Assembly: GCA_945869695.1 (NCBI GenBank)
Contig: CAMBPV010000012.1
Location: forward strand, 1-45,147
DNA: 45,147 bases
From: Prosthecobacter debontii
GTDB lineage: Bacteria > Verrucomicrobiota > Verrucomicrobiia > Verrucomicrobiales > Verrucomicrobiaceae
Direction of reading: 5' to 3'
Shown here: positions 16,942-25,419 of the stretch, in pieces
How positions within the stretch are numbered: position 1 is the stretch's first letter
Layout: every line of letters starts with the position of its first letter
Made by a program: the position numbers and the translations under genes
Notes under the pieces: generated by a model
What the model was told of the DNA's origin: nothing
The model's input: only the letters and a program-made list of their open reading frames with translations
Databases searched by the model: none

Positions 16942-17421
16942 TCAGAGTTCCATCGCGTAGTGCACCTGACGGGCAATCTCCTGAAAGCCGCATGAAGGAT
17001 ACAAATACTGCCCGACATCATTCGACGCCATCGTTTCAATTTGAGCGATTTTCATTCCCGATTGCCTAAAATAGTCGAGCGCATGTTGAATGAGACGCCT
17101 GCCCAGACCAAGTCCGCGAGCCTTTTCGATCACCGCCATGTTAGGAATCCGTCCTCGTCCATTGGCCGGATCAAGTCGTGTCGTGATGTATCCAAGAATC
17201 TCGCCCCCCTTCTCTGCGACAAAAACGCCCCCAGAGTTTTGCCTGCAATCCTCATCAATGTGCTCAGCCTTTCTCTCGCGCCAGCTCCTGCCATTGAGAA
17301 GGCCAAAACGCTCCTCCAGCATTTGCTCCAATGCCACTCCGCCAAAAGACTCCACCGTGATGAGCCTCAGTTGAGGCAAATCTTCGGGTCGGTAATGTCG
17401 AATCACAATTCCCTCGCTCAT
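16942..17421 (-). CDS. GNAT family N-acetyltransferase
   Basis: The 159-residue protein has the GNAT fold. The acetyl-CoA pyrophosphate loop is seen as EKARGLGLGRRLIQHALDYF, matching the R/Q-x-x-G-x-G/A motif. It is preceded by the strand IPNMAVI and followed by IETMASNDVGQYLYPSCGFQE. The opening IVIRHYRPEDLPQLRLI is typical. The acceptor substrate is unknown and no neighbour hints at it. Confidence 0.87.
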   Translation of the reverse strand: MSEGIVIRHYRPEDLPQLRLITVESFGGVALEQMLEERFGLLNGRSWRERKAEHIDEDCRQNSGGVFVAEKGGEILGYITTRLDPANGRGRIPNMAVIEKARGLGLGRRLIQHALDYFRQSGMKIAQIETMASNDVGQYLYPSCGFQEIARQVHYAMEL

Positions 17422-17500
17422 GGTATGAAATTCAGAACGTATCTGAATGAAAGTTGTTCGGACAATCTCCTCTCAATCCAAAGACTGGCAAATTTTCTGA

Positions 17501-17701
17501 TTACTCAGGCCCTTTTTCTGCTAATTCAAATTTGACTCGGCCATTAACAGCCCGAAGAAAGAAACTCGGAAGATGTCCGGCTTTATTCACGCAATGAACA
17601 GGATACCGCAAATTGCAGAGGCAGCAGGGACGCGGCTCTTCCCGCTCCAGATTCGCCTTGGAATTCCAAATTTTATTCAGTCTAGCAAAATAATTGCTCA
17701 T
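17501..17701 (-). CDS. Possible small cysteine-containing protein
   Basis: A 66-residue frame starting MSNYFARLNKIWNSK contains a cysteine group (PRPCCLCNLRYPVHCVNK) and an ordered, non-repetitive C-terminus (GHLPSFFLRAVNGRVKFELA). The composition looks more protein-like than a chance frame, and nothing else fills this 330-bp gap between the GNAT gene and the L,D-transpeptidase. I recognise no family. The rest of the gap is AT-rich and probably holds the transpeptidase promoter. A zinc-ribbon-like fold is conceivable, but this may still be a chance frame. Confidence 0.3.
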   Translation of the reverse strand: MSNYFARLNKIWNSKANLEREEPRPCCLCNLRYPVHCVNKAGHLPSFFLRAVNGRVKFELAEKGPE

Positions 17702-17751
17702 AATTATAAAAAATCTTGCTTTCCATTTTGGATATATTAAATTGTTGAAAC

Positions 17752-18471
17752 ATGAACACTCCGAACTCCCGCTCACCCTGGGGCACTCGTAGCACAAAGC
17801 TTGCACTTGTTACCCGCTCCCTGCTCGCACTCTCCTGCACTCTTTTGCTCACGGAGTGTTCGACACCGAAAGGACCGGCGGAAGTGGTTGTCAGTGTGAA
17901 AGATCAAAAACTCGGTTTTTACCGCGGAGGTAAGCTGACCAAAGAATTCAAGATCTCCACGTCCAAGTTCGGCCTTGGGGATAAGCCCGGCAGCAATTGC
18001 ACACCTCTGGGTAAAGCCGAGGTCATTGCCAAAATCGGTCACGGCCTTCCATCTGGGGCTGTCATCAAGAGTCGCCAGTGGAATGGCGAGGTGCTGAAAC
18101 CCAATGCCCCGGGACGTGACCCCATCGTGAGTCGAATCCTCTGGTTGCGTGGACTGGAATACAGCAACCGAAATGCCTTCAATCGTTTCATTTACATCCA
18201 CGGCACCACCGAGGAAAATCGCATCGGTCAACCGGCCAGCTACGGCTGCGTCAGGATGAAATCGAAAGACGTCATTGATCTCTTTAACACCGTGAGCATC
18301 GGAGCGAAGGTCATCATCACCGATAAAAGGCTTCCCGGGCACACTTCCCTGAATTCAGCGGAGAAGATGAATGAGAATCTAAAGCTCCAATCCGTCCCGA
18401 CTGGAGGAACGACCCAGCCCACTTTGGCGGGTCAGTCGAAGAGCAGCCACGTGGTGTCTGCTGTCCATTAG
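17752..18471 (+). CDS. L,D-transpeptidase lipoprotein (YkuD)
   Basis: This 239-residue exported protein has a lipobox (LLLTEC, Cys36), so it is probably lipid-anchored. The YkuD catalytic domain covers about residues 43-195. The active-site set is present: His150 in FIYIHGTTEENRIG and the Cys loop SYGCVRM with Cys166 and Arg168. L,D-transpeptidases make 3-3 peptidoglycan cross-links or attach proteins to meso-diaminopimelate; which reaction applies here is unknown. The C-terminal 40 residues are low-complexity and polar (QSVPTGGTTQPTLAGQ). The stop codon overlaps that of the convergent TraB/GumN gene. Confidence 0.92.
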   Translation: MNTPNSRSPWGTRSTKLALVTRSLLALSCTLLLTECSTPKGPAEVVVSVKDQKLGFYRGGKLTKEFKISTSKFGLGDKPGSNCTPLGKAEVIAKIGHGLPSGAVIKSRQWNGEVLKPNAPGRDPIVSRILWLRGLEYSNRNAFNRFIYIHGTTEENRIGQPASYGCVRMKSKDVIDLFNTVSIGAKVIITDKRLPGHTSLNSAEKMNENLKLQSVPTGGTTQPTLAGQSKSSHVVSAVH

Positions 18472-19394
18472 TCCTTTCCGATAAATCGCTCGACCGAGTA
18501 ACCTCGCGCTTTCAGCAACGCGATGAGGCCCTGTTCCCCCGTAAAATGGCCGGTGCCGACCAGCACCATCACCACGTCAGGGCTCTGTAAAACTTGTTCT
18601 AACTTTGGCATCCAGGCATGGTTTCGGTGATGGAGAAACACATCCATCAGTTCCGGATACTGATCAGCCTCCCGAAAGAGCATTTGGCTCAGCGTCTCAA
18701 GATCCCCGTCTCGCCAGGCCCCAATCATTTTTCCGAACTCAGAGGACATTGTCTTGATCTCATTGAGCGTCTGCTCCAGCAGGTCCTCCTGTTGGTCAGC
18801 GCTCAAGGATGTAAACAAACCGAGCTGAAAATCGACGGTTTCCAATCCCTCTCCCGGTTTTTGCTCGCGCTGAGCTCGGGATTCAAAAAAGGAGTCCACC
18901 CCCCTGTCCGGCTGTGCCCCGAGAGCATCATACTCCACGGCCGCAATGAGAAGCGCTACAAACCAAGGATGATAGCCCTCAAGCAGTTCCGCAGGCTGAC
19001 CTCTCCGTTTTGCCCACTCGCTCACCTGATTGGCCATGGAATCTCCCACGATGCTTCGGAGTGAGCCCCCTTTCGGTAGCGTTCCGAGCCCCTGCATCTT
19101 TGCCACCATCCCGCCCCCTGCACTCGACCCCGGAGGCAACTCCAGAATCAAGCGCTGCGAGTCCGCATACGCTTTCTCATAAGCCGCGGGCAAGGGGTAG
19201 TCCTGCTCTCTCAGGAGGTGGATTGTCCCACACAGGTAGAGACGCCCTCCGTTCTTTCCTTCCACCCGCCAGACGCTTCCATCCCCTTTGGACTCTGAAC
19301 CAGAGGCGGGCGATTGGGGCACGAGCGAGCGATCACAACTCGTGATCGAAAGCATTCCAAAGAAGAAAAAAAACAGGCGGCGGACAAAGATCAC
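18468..19394 (-). CDS. TraB/GumN family lipoprotein
   Basis: The 308-residue protein begins with a hydrophobic leader and a lipobox (MLSITSC, Cys20). The TraB/GumN (TIKI-like) fold is shown by the two family GxxH motifs: GTIHLLREQDYPLP near the start and GTGHFTGEQGLIALLKARGY at the end, with the conserved acidic LILELPPGS. Family members are proposed metal-dependent peptidases, like the eukaryotic TIKI proteases. Bacterial roles are poorly known. It is convergent with the L,D-transpeptidase gene, overlapping by 4 bp. Upstream lies the terminator of the secretin gene, so it probably has its own promoter in about 19395-19455. Confidence 0.9.
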   Translation of the reverse strand: MIFVRRLFFFFFGMLSITSCDRSLVPQSPASGSESKGDGSVWRVEGKNGGRLYLCGTIHLLREQDYPLPAAYEKAYADSQRLILELPPGSSAGGGMVAKMQGLGTLPKGGSLRSIVGDSMANQVSEWAKRRGQPAELLEGYHPWFVALLIAAVEYDALGAQPDRGVDSFFESRAQREQKPGEGLETVDFQLGLFTSLSADQQEDLLEQTLNEIKTMSSEFGKMIGAWRDGDLETLSQMLFREADQYPELMDVFLHHRNHAWMPKLEQVLQSPDVVMVLVGTGHFTGEQGLIALLKARGYSVERFIGKD

Positions 19395-19455
19395 CTCCGA
19401 CTAGATCATCGGGAACCGCTCACCTCAACACGGATCTGTCCATGACCCACCCCAA

Positions 19456-19489
19456 ACAAAATGCCCCAGCCCGGAGAGGCTGAGGCATT
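19456..19489 (-). terminator. Intrinsic terminator of the secretin gene
   Basis: AATGCCCCAGCC (19460-19471) pairs with GGCTGAGGCATT (19478-19489) in a 12-bp stem with one G-T pair and a 6-base loop. On the minus strand the hairpin is followed by a T-rich TTTTGTTTG, so it ends leftward transcription. It lies 29 bp after the secretin stop codon. Confidence 0.8.
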
Positions 19490-19517
19490 TCGAAGAGGCT
19501 TGATGACCCCGGGTGAA

Positions 19518-21560
19518 TCAGAAGTATTTCCGCGCGAATGTCTTCCGCTGCATTTCTCCGATTTGGCTGGAGACTGCCTTCAGATCCTGGTCAGCCATGC
19601 TCAGTTCCGCCGTGCGATCTGGATTGGAAATCATCAATCGGTTCACCTCTTCACGGAGGTGGGAAACGGCAGCCCTCAACTCGGTGAGCTTTTTGCTCTC
19701 CTCAGGGGTCGCACGGCCTTCATCGATGGTGCGGTAGAGCCTCTCGGACTCATTCTTCATGTATTTCACGGATTCCGTCACGGCCCCAACGCCACCCACG
19801 AGCTCGCCGGTGGCTGAGTCGATTTTGGGCTTGGCGATTTCAGACCCGGGCTTCAGAGGGATCACGGCCTGAGGCTCAGTCGGCAGACCGCCGTCACGAG
19901 CATCGATCAAATGAGGAGTGATGAAGAGCATCAGGTTTTTGTGATTCCGGGCCTTGCTCTTGTATTTAAAGGCCCAGCCCAGAACGGGGATTCGGCTCAG
20001 CCCGGGAACTCCCGTTTCACCTTCTTTCTCGCGTGCTTCGTCCAAGCCACCAATGGCCACGGTGTAACCGGAATCCACCTCAACCGGAGCACTGTAAACG
20101 CGGGAGGTGGCGATCGGGTAAGGATTACCCTGGAGCACCTCGTTGCCAATGATGCTGGACAGAGTCACCGCAATGTTGAGGAGCACTTTGTCATCACCCA
20201 TTTTCTTGGGGAGGATGCTCAGGACAGTGCCAATCGGAAGGTAAGAAACGGCTGATGCAGTCGTCGCACCACCGACAGCGCTCGATGAGGAGGAGGCGGC
20301 AAGCACCGGTTGGTTGACGACGCTCCGCATGGCCACTTCGCGATTGTTCATGGTGACCATCCGGGGATACGAAACCGTCTTGGTGTCCTCATCTCTGAGA
20401 AGGGCACGAAGCCTAACGCTCAGGTCAGTCGCGCTCAAAATACCTAACTCAGGAGCGGCAACGTTCCGCGCGAACTCCGTCAGATTTTGGAAGTTTTGAA
20501 GATTGGATAGATCACCCCGAAACCCTCCTCCGGAATTCTGCTGTCGGGTACTCTCAATAACCGGACGTGAGGTAGCTACTCCAGTTACGGGATCGATCTC
20601 GCCCAAGTCGTAGCTTTCGACCTGCCTGAAAGTGCCGTTCTCACCCAGCGTTCCCGTCCAATCGATACCAAACTCGCGCTTCGGATCACTGGCGGTTTCG
20701 ATAAACTTAACCTCGATCGCGATCATAGGCTGCACTTTATCCGCAGCCTCGAGGTAACCTTCGACCCACATGTGCTGAAGCCTTGTGGCGACAACGTAGA
20801 GTGTGTTGGAGTCTGACTTCCAGATGATCTTGGGTCTATGCGTGTCGCTCAGTTGGTTTGAGTTTCCTCCACTTGAGTCTGCGTTCCTGGCAGCCGGTCC
20901 TCCAATGCCCTGCTGCATCAAGGGGTCTGTGCCATCGGCCGCGAGGGGAGTAAGGTCCAAAATAAGACGGATGTCGTTGATGATCGCGCTTGGGCTGGGA
21001 GCGAAGGTTTCCTGGGCACCTTGTAGATCGAGCGTCATGCCTGGCGCTCCTCCGGCTCCGCCGCCAACACCAGCACCAGCACCTCCGCCGCCACCTGCAT
21101 TAACGCCCAAATTGACCTTCTCCACTTTTTCAAGAGCGTTGAACCTGATGGTATAGGGTTTACCCAACAATTCGCGGTCATCAGCCGGGCGGATGTACCA
21201 GATCCCTCCATCTGGTATCAGCGCCAAGGCATTTGCTTTGCAGAGTGTTTCCAAGACTTGAAATGCGCTGGCCTTGATCGAAAAGGTGATCAGCCGGGCC
21301 CCCTCAGGACTATCATCAGGCAAAGAAAAGAACGAGATGCCTGCATCCGTCGCTAGGAAGCGCAAAACATCTGAAAGCATCGCTTTCGAAAAGTCATACT
21401 GTTGAGCTTCGGCCGTTCGGAGCCTAGCTGCCTCTGCCTCATATTGAGGTGAGGTCAATTTGAATTGGGGGTCGCCGAATGACTGCGAGCGGGCGTGTTG
21501 CAGCGATCCGTGAAGGACACAGCCAACGGCGAAGAGGGAGAGCGTAAGTGAGTGGCGCAT
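19518..21560 (-). CDS. Secretin (GspD/PilQ-like outer-membrane channel)
   Basis: The 680-residue protein has a signal peptide (LFAVGCVLHGSLQHARS) and a short N-domain region (AMLSDVLRFLATDAGISFFSL). A glycine-rich insert at about residues 152-168 precedes a ring-forming N-domain (SAIINDIRLILDLTPL, then ILYVVATRLQHMWVEGYLEAADK-like strands). The secretin core ends with the family signature GVPGLSRIPVLGWAFKYKS and NLMLFITPHLID. The last 100 residues are charged and predicted to be coiled coil (MKNESERLYRTIDEGRATPE). It should form the outer-membrane gate for the pilus/secretion machine encoded divergently from 21791. The closest system I recall is Akkermansia Amuc_1098. It is transcribed alone, ending at its own terminator. 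Confidence 0.92.
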   Translation of the reverse strand: MRHSLTLSLFAVGCVLHGSLQHARSQSFGDPQFKLTSPQYEAEAARLRTAEAQQYDFSKAMLSDVLRFLATDAGISFFSLPDDSPEGARLITFSIKASAFQVLETLCKANALALIPDGGIWYIRPADDRELLGKPYTIRFNALEKVEKVNLGVNAGGGGGAGAGVGGGAGGAPGMTLDLQGAQETFAPSPSAIINDIRLILDLTPLAADGTDPLMQQGIGGPAARNADSSGGNSNQLSDTHRPKIIWKSDSNTLYVVATRLQHMWVEGYLEAADKVQPMIAIEVKFIETASDPKREFGIDWTGTLGENGTFRQVESYDLGEIDPVTGVATSRPVIESTRQQNSGGGFRGDLSNLQNFQNLTEFARNVAAPELGILSATDLSVRLRALLRDEDTKTVSYPRMVTMNNREVAMRSVVNQPVLAASSSSSAVGGATTASAVSYLPIGTVLSILPKKMGDDKVLLNIAVTLSSIIGNEVLQGNPYPIATSRVYSAPVEVDSGYTVAIGGLDEAREKEGETGVPGLSRIPVLGWAFKYKSKARNHKNLMLFITPHLIDARDGGLPTEPQAVIPLKPGSEIAKPKIDSATGELVGGVGAVTESVKYMKNESERLYRTIDEGRATPEESKKLTELRAAVSHLREEVNRLMISNPDRTAELSMADQDLKAVSSQIGEMQRKTFARKYF

Positions 21561-21790
21561 AAATTTTATTGCAAACTATGGTAATTATACTCAATGATTG
21601 AGAGTTCGACAACTAGTTTTTATCGAAATTTTTATTTCTATTATTATTTGGGTCCACAAACACTTTTCAAATCAAGAAAACTCAAGGTTGTCATTAGAAC
21701 CGAGATGCTCAAAACCAGCTCAACCATATTTTTAAACATTTTTCATTCATTTAACTTGTAATTATATTCTTTTATTGTATTTTTCATAAA
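21561..21790. promoter_or_regulatory. AT-rich divergent promoter region of the pilus/secretion locus
   Basis: These 230 bp separate the leftward secretin gene from the rightward prepilin operon. They are strikingly AT-rich compared with the surrounding genes, with long A/T stretches such as TTTTTATTTCTATTATTATT near 21629-21648 and TTTTATTGTATTTTTCATAA just before the ATG. Promoters for both sides must lie here, but several equally good -10-like hexamers prevent a specific call. A nucleoid protein or a dedicated regulator could coordinate both directions. Confidence 0.6.
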
Positions 21791-23458
21791 ATGCGAGACG
21801 GCCTTTTCATCAACTCAAAACTCAGGACGCGCAGCCATGCTGCGCGGACCAGCGGTTTTTCAGTGATGGAGTTAGTGATCTCGGTCGCCGTGGTTGGTCT
21901 GCTCGCCACCGTGGCCGTGCACATGATGGGAGGAATCCCATCCGGCGTGAAGAATCGGAAGCTCGAGTCCGACGTCATCATGCTTAACCAACTCGTGGGC
22001 ATCTATTTGAGTGATGGCGGAAGCTTATCTGGCGCATCGACTCCCCAGGCCGTGCTCGATAAACTGAAGAAGGTCAGAAGGAACGATGACGCCAAGCAAC
22101 ATGCCGGCAACGCTTCAGGCCGGTTGGTCGACATACGGCTCAGAGCGAGAACAGGCTCAGGAGCCCTTGCCACCGGAGTCACGGGCCGCGCTCGGTGGAA
22201 TACAGCCAAAAGGCGCTTCGAGATCACATCCGGATCGGGTTCAGGAGTGGATGAGTTCTACTTGGACGAGGCGCTGTCGGACACCAATTTTGGCACGGAG
22301 GTCCGAAGCAACTCCGGAAGAAAGCGGTTCAACAGCACCGGCCTCGGCTGGGTATGGGGAAACACAACCGATCCCGGTTTCGCTTACAGCAATCCCACTT
22401 ATGTCAATCCCAATGGGAACGAAGACTACTTCAATCCTGAGCAATTAAACCCAGGCACGACCACCGGCTCGGGTTCAGGCACCACCGGAACAACCACCGG
22501 TAGCGGAACCGCTACGGGAACAGGGTCAGGGTCGGGGTCAGGAAGTGGCTCAGGAACCACCAGTGGCAGCGGAACAAGCACCACGACAGGAAGTGGATCC
22601 GGCCCCCCGCCCGCCACGGTATTGCCTAGCCCTAGCTTCACCCCTCCCGGAGGCACCTTCGCAGGCGGAAGCCTTCCCTCCACCGTGACGATCGATCGCA
22701 ATGGCGCGCATCCCGTGAAATCAAAGATCCAATATCAAATCAACGGCAGTGGGATTTGGATCGATTACAGCACCCCGGTGACCATCACCTCTGGGATGAC
22801 CTTAGCGGCTCGGAACCTCTCGTTGGATTCGGCGCAATTCATCGATAGCGGAAACGTCACGAGCACCTACTACGAGTTAGTGTCCTCATTTGAAGGAGGT
22901 GCCGTTGGCTCTTGGAGCAATGCTGCCGGTGGGTCCAATCTGGTCCAGACGATGACCAATGGGAACCCGACTTCCACTTTCGAGCATGGGAATACTCAGC
23001 TCGACTTGGGCGGCGGAGTCTTCCTTGATGCAGGGGTCAAAAACACGCTCACCTTCACGAAGACAGATTTCACGGGAGCTGCACCCAATACTTGGTTTTC
23101 CCTCGGGAATCTCCAGATGCTGAACGGTAATACCTTCAATGAAAGTGAAGCCACAAGCGCCGCCCTCGCCTTGAATCTGAACCTCACGAATCCCGCTTCA
23201 TCGGGAGTCGTAAACATCAACTTCGGTTTCGTCAGCACCGAAAACTCATCCGATCTACTGGCCAGTGCCGACATCGTGGAACTCAGGAGTCCGCTCACGA
23301 ACTTCACCGTGGACATCGGCGGAGTGAGCTACCGACTTGAGCTTTCCTGGGAGACTCTCAATCCCGGAACCGGCGTGGTCGATGGAACCAATTTCCTTAT
23401 CTACGAAGGTGTCACCGCTCAGGCCAGACTCCGAGCCCGATTCGTCCCGAACCGCTAA
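21791..23458 (+). CDS. Large prepilin with Gly/Ser/Thr linker and choice-of-anchor-K-like tail
   Basis: This 555-residue protein begins with a class III/IV prepilin signal: a 22-residue basic leader, then the cut G/FSVMELVISVAVVGLLATVAV with Glu5. A pilin-like head follows. A low-complexity linker of Gly, Ser and Thr occupies about residues 224-277. After it comes a chitobiase-C-like beta domain (about 283-368; FTPPGGTFAGGSLPSTVTI). The last 185 residues match the choice-of-anchor-K pattern as I remember it: TFTKTDFTGAAPNTWFSLGN, ALALNLNLTNPASS, FGFVSTENSSDLLASADIVE. It is far larger than a major pilin and looks like a surface-displayed or adhesive pilin. It is the first gene of the rightward operon, 22 bp before the PilT-like gene. 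The adhesive role is inferred. Confidence 0.82.
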   Translation: MRDGLFINSKLRTRSHAARTSGFSVMELVISVAVVGLLATVAVHMMGGIPSGVKNRKLESDVIMLNQLVGIYLSDGGSLSGASTPQAVLDKLKKVRRNDDAKQHAGNASGRLVDIRLRARTGSGALATGVTGRARWNTAKRRFEITSGSGSGVDEFYLDEALSDTNFGTEVRSNSGRKRFNSTGLGWVWGNTTDPGFAYSNPTYVNPNGNEDYFNPEQLNPGTTTGSGSGTTGTTTGSGTATGTGSGSGSGSGSGTTSGSGTSTTTGSGSGPPPATVLPSPSFTPPGGTFAGGSLPSTVTIDRNGAHPVKSKIQYQINGSGIWIDYSTPVTITSGMTLAARNLSLDSAQFIDSGNVTSTYYELVSSFEGGAVGSWSNAAGGSNLVQTMTNGNPTSTFEHGNTQLDLGGGVFLDAGVKNTLTFTKTDFTGAAPNTWFSLGNLQMLNGNTFNESEATSAALALNLNLTNPASSGVVNINFGFVSTENSSDLLASADIVELRSPLTNFTVDIGGVSYRLELSWETLNPGTGVVDGTNFLIYEGVTAQARLRARFVPNR

Positions 23459-23480
23459 CTCTCCGAATCCAGAAACCACT

Positions 23481-24542
23481 ATGGAAGACATCCACGAACG
23501 CAGTCAACTAGGCTACCGAATGCTTCACCTCTCGAAGGATTCAGGAGTTAGTGACTTTTACATCACTCCTTGGGAGCAGCTCTCCTACCGGAGAAATGGA
23601 AAGCTCTATTTCGACTCATTCGTCTATCAGCCTGAGCGTCCACTGGAGTTTACCCCCGGCTGTATCGACTACGCCATGACCCTCGGAAACCGCCGCTACC
23701 GTGTGAATCGCATGGTGACCCGCGGGCGCCCACGCTGGGTCATGCGTCTCCTCCCCGAGGAGATCCCTGATATCAGCAAGCTCATGGTTCCTCCCGCTGC
23801 CATCAAAGCCTTCCTCGAAGCCAAAAACGGCCTTTTCCTGGTCTGCGGCGCGACAGGCTCCGGTAAATCCACCACCATCGCATCCATGATCATGGAGCGC
23901 GCCAAGCGCCGTCAGGAGCATCTCCTGACCTTCGAAGATCCGATCGAGTACCTCTATCCTCCCGGCCTGCCCTCACTCGTTTCCCAACGTGAAATCGGCT
24001 CCGACGAGCTCGACTTCGGTAAGTCTCTCCGCGCAGCCCTTCGTCAGGCACCGGACGTGATTATGGTGGGGGAAATTCGAGATGGCGAGACCGCTGAGAT
24101 CGCCCTACAGGCCGCTGAGACCGGTCACGTCGTGGTGGCCACTCTCCACACCTCATCCGCGGCACAGACGGTTCAGCGTTATCTGAAACTCATCCCGAGT
24201 GAGCGTATCGAAAACGCCACGCACTCCTTTGCAGACTGCTTCCGCGGCATTCTATGCCAGAGACTCCTCTTCGACGAGGCCAAAGGAAAACGCTTCCCGA
24301 TCCACGAACTCCTCCTCCCCTACGACTCCGTCTGCGGCCTGATCCGCCGCTCCGAGTTCAAGAACCTCGAGCAAGAGCTCGGAGCCGGATTCACGCGTGG
24401 AATGATGAGCTTCGACCGCTGCCTGCAAAACCGCGTCTCAGACGGATGGAAGCCCACCACCACCCGTCAGACCGGCTACCAAGAGCACGAGGTCTACGAT
24501 TTCCTGTCCAAAGAAAACCTAACGTCTGTATATGTTGTTTGA
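23481..24542 (+). CDS. PilT-type secretion/pilus ATPase
   Basis: The 353-residue ATPase has all family motifs: Walker A GATGSGKST (123-131), Asp box TFEDPIEYL (150-158), Walker B DVIMVGEIRDGETAE (192-205), and His box TGHVVVATLHT (214-224). The C-terminal stretch YDSVCGLIRRSEFKNLEQEL followed by RGMMSFDRCL corresponds to the AIRNLIRE region of PilT retraction motors. Its length is that of PilT. It lacks the long N1 domain and the tetra-cysteine zinc site of PilB/GspE assembly motors. It is the only motor gene in the locus. I take the ATG at 23481; the frame is open back to 23337, but that part overlaps the prepilin gene. Its end overlaps the PilM-like start by 11 bp. Confidence 0.93.
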   Translation: MEDIHERSQLGYRMLHLSKDSGVSDFYITPWEQLSYRRNGKLYFDSFVYQPERPLEFTPGCIDYAMTLGNRRYRVNRMVTRGRPRWVMRLLPEEIPDISKLMVPPAAIKAFLEAKNGLFLVCGATGSGKSTTIASMIMERAKRRQEHLLTFEDPIEYLYPPGLPSLVSQREIGSDELDFGKSLRAALRQAPDVIMVGEIRDGETAEIALQAAETGHVVVATLHTSSAAQTVQRYLKLIPSERIENATHSFADCFRGILCQRLLFDEAKGKRFPIHELLLPYDSVCGLIRRSEFKNLEQELGAGFTRGMMSFDRCLQNRVSDGWKPTTTRQTGYQEHEVYDFLSKENLTSVYVV

Positions 24543-25401
24543 AGAAATAAAAAGCGTCCTCAATTTCTCCGCATTCAAACCCGATGCGGACGATCCAACC
24601 ATCCCATGGAGCAAACGTGGAGATGGCCGAAAAGGTCTTTTGCTGAGCATCAGTCGGAGTCAGACAAGCTGGCGCGGTCTCAACCGCAAAGGTAAGTTTG
24701 AAGAAGGCGGACTTCAGGACGGAGACTTTGCAGAAATCGCCTCCCAACGCGCCGAGGAATGGCGTGCCATGACCGAGGGCGGATGGTGTGTCGTTTCGCT
24801 AAACAACCGTTTCATCATCAGTTTGGAAAACAATCTGATGCGTGGTGACAACTGCATCCACCTGCTCCGCACGAACCCCCGTGCCGTTCTTGGACCCAAG
24901 TATGACCGGGGTAAGCGCTACGCCCTCTGTCACCACCCCGAGACCACGGCAAGCATGCTCTTGGCCTGTGAAGAAGCTTTCGTAAAAGTCTCAGAGGACA
25001 TCCTGAAGACCGTCGGACTTCGCCCTGCGCGGGTCTGCTGTGGACTCTTCGCCATGATGGAATATGCCATCAACAGCATCTACACCAATCAACACGGCGC
25101 CAACCCGAGCGGCTTTGTCCTCATCGGTGCCTGCGAAGGTTCCATCGCCGCCTTGGCTCAGCAGGAAGGTCAATGGAAAGACCTCCGCTGCCGGAGCGGC
25201 CTCGGATTCGAGGCCGTGGACACCGCCCTTCAGATCATCAGCCCCCTTGTGGCCAAAGCACCACCGGGAACACCCGTCTTCTACATCTCGGATGGTCAGG
25301 ACCTCAAGTTCCGCCAAGACCTCATGTCCCAACTTGAAAAAGTCGGAGCACGCGATCTGACCCATGAAGATCTGCTCTGGCAGGTCATCGGCATTCACTA
25401 A
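24532..25401 (+). CDS. PilM-like (actin-fold) pilus assembly protein, tentative
   Basis: The 289-residue cytoplasmic protein has no signal or membrane segment. Its position directly after the ATPase and before PilN/PilO-like genes is that of PilM. Strands such as GLLLSISRSQTSWRGLNRKG and GFVLIGACEGSIAALAQQEG, which resemble ATPase-fold beta-hairpins, support a divergent PilM/FtsA actin fold, but no textbook nucleotide-binding motif is clear. The Akkermansia pilus-like cluster has a PilM-like protein (Amuc_1101) in a similar setting. It would link the motor to the inner-membrane PilN/PilO pair. The start overlaps the ATPase gene, which implies translational coupling. Confidence 0.6.
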   Translation: MLFEEIKSVLNFSAFKPDADDPTIPWSKRGDGRKGLLLSISRSQTSWRGLNRKGKFEEGGLQDGDFAEIASQRAEEWRAMTEGGWCVVSLNNRFIISLENNLMRGDNCIHLLRTNPRAVLGPKYDRGKRYALCHHPETTASMLLACEEAFVKVSEDILKTVGLRPARVCCGLFAMMEYAINSIYTNQHGANPSGFVLIGACEGSIAALAQQEGQWKDLRCRSGLGFEAVDTALQIISPLVAKAPPGTPVFYISDGQDLKFRQDLMSQLEKVGARDLTHEDLLWQVIGIH

Positions 25402-25419
25402 CCCCAGCGCCCCACTCAA

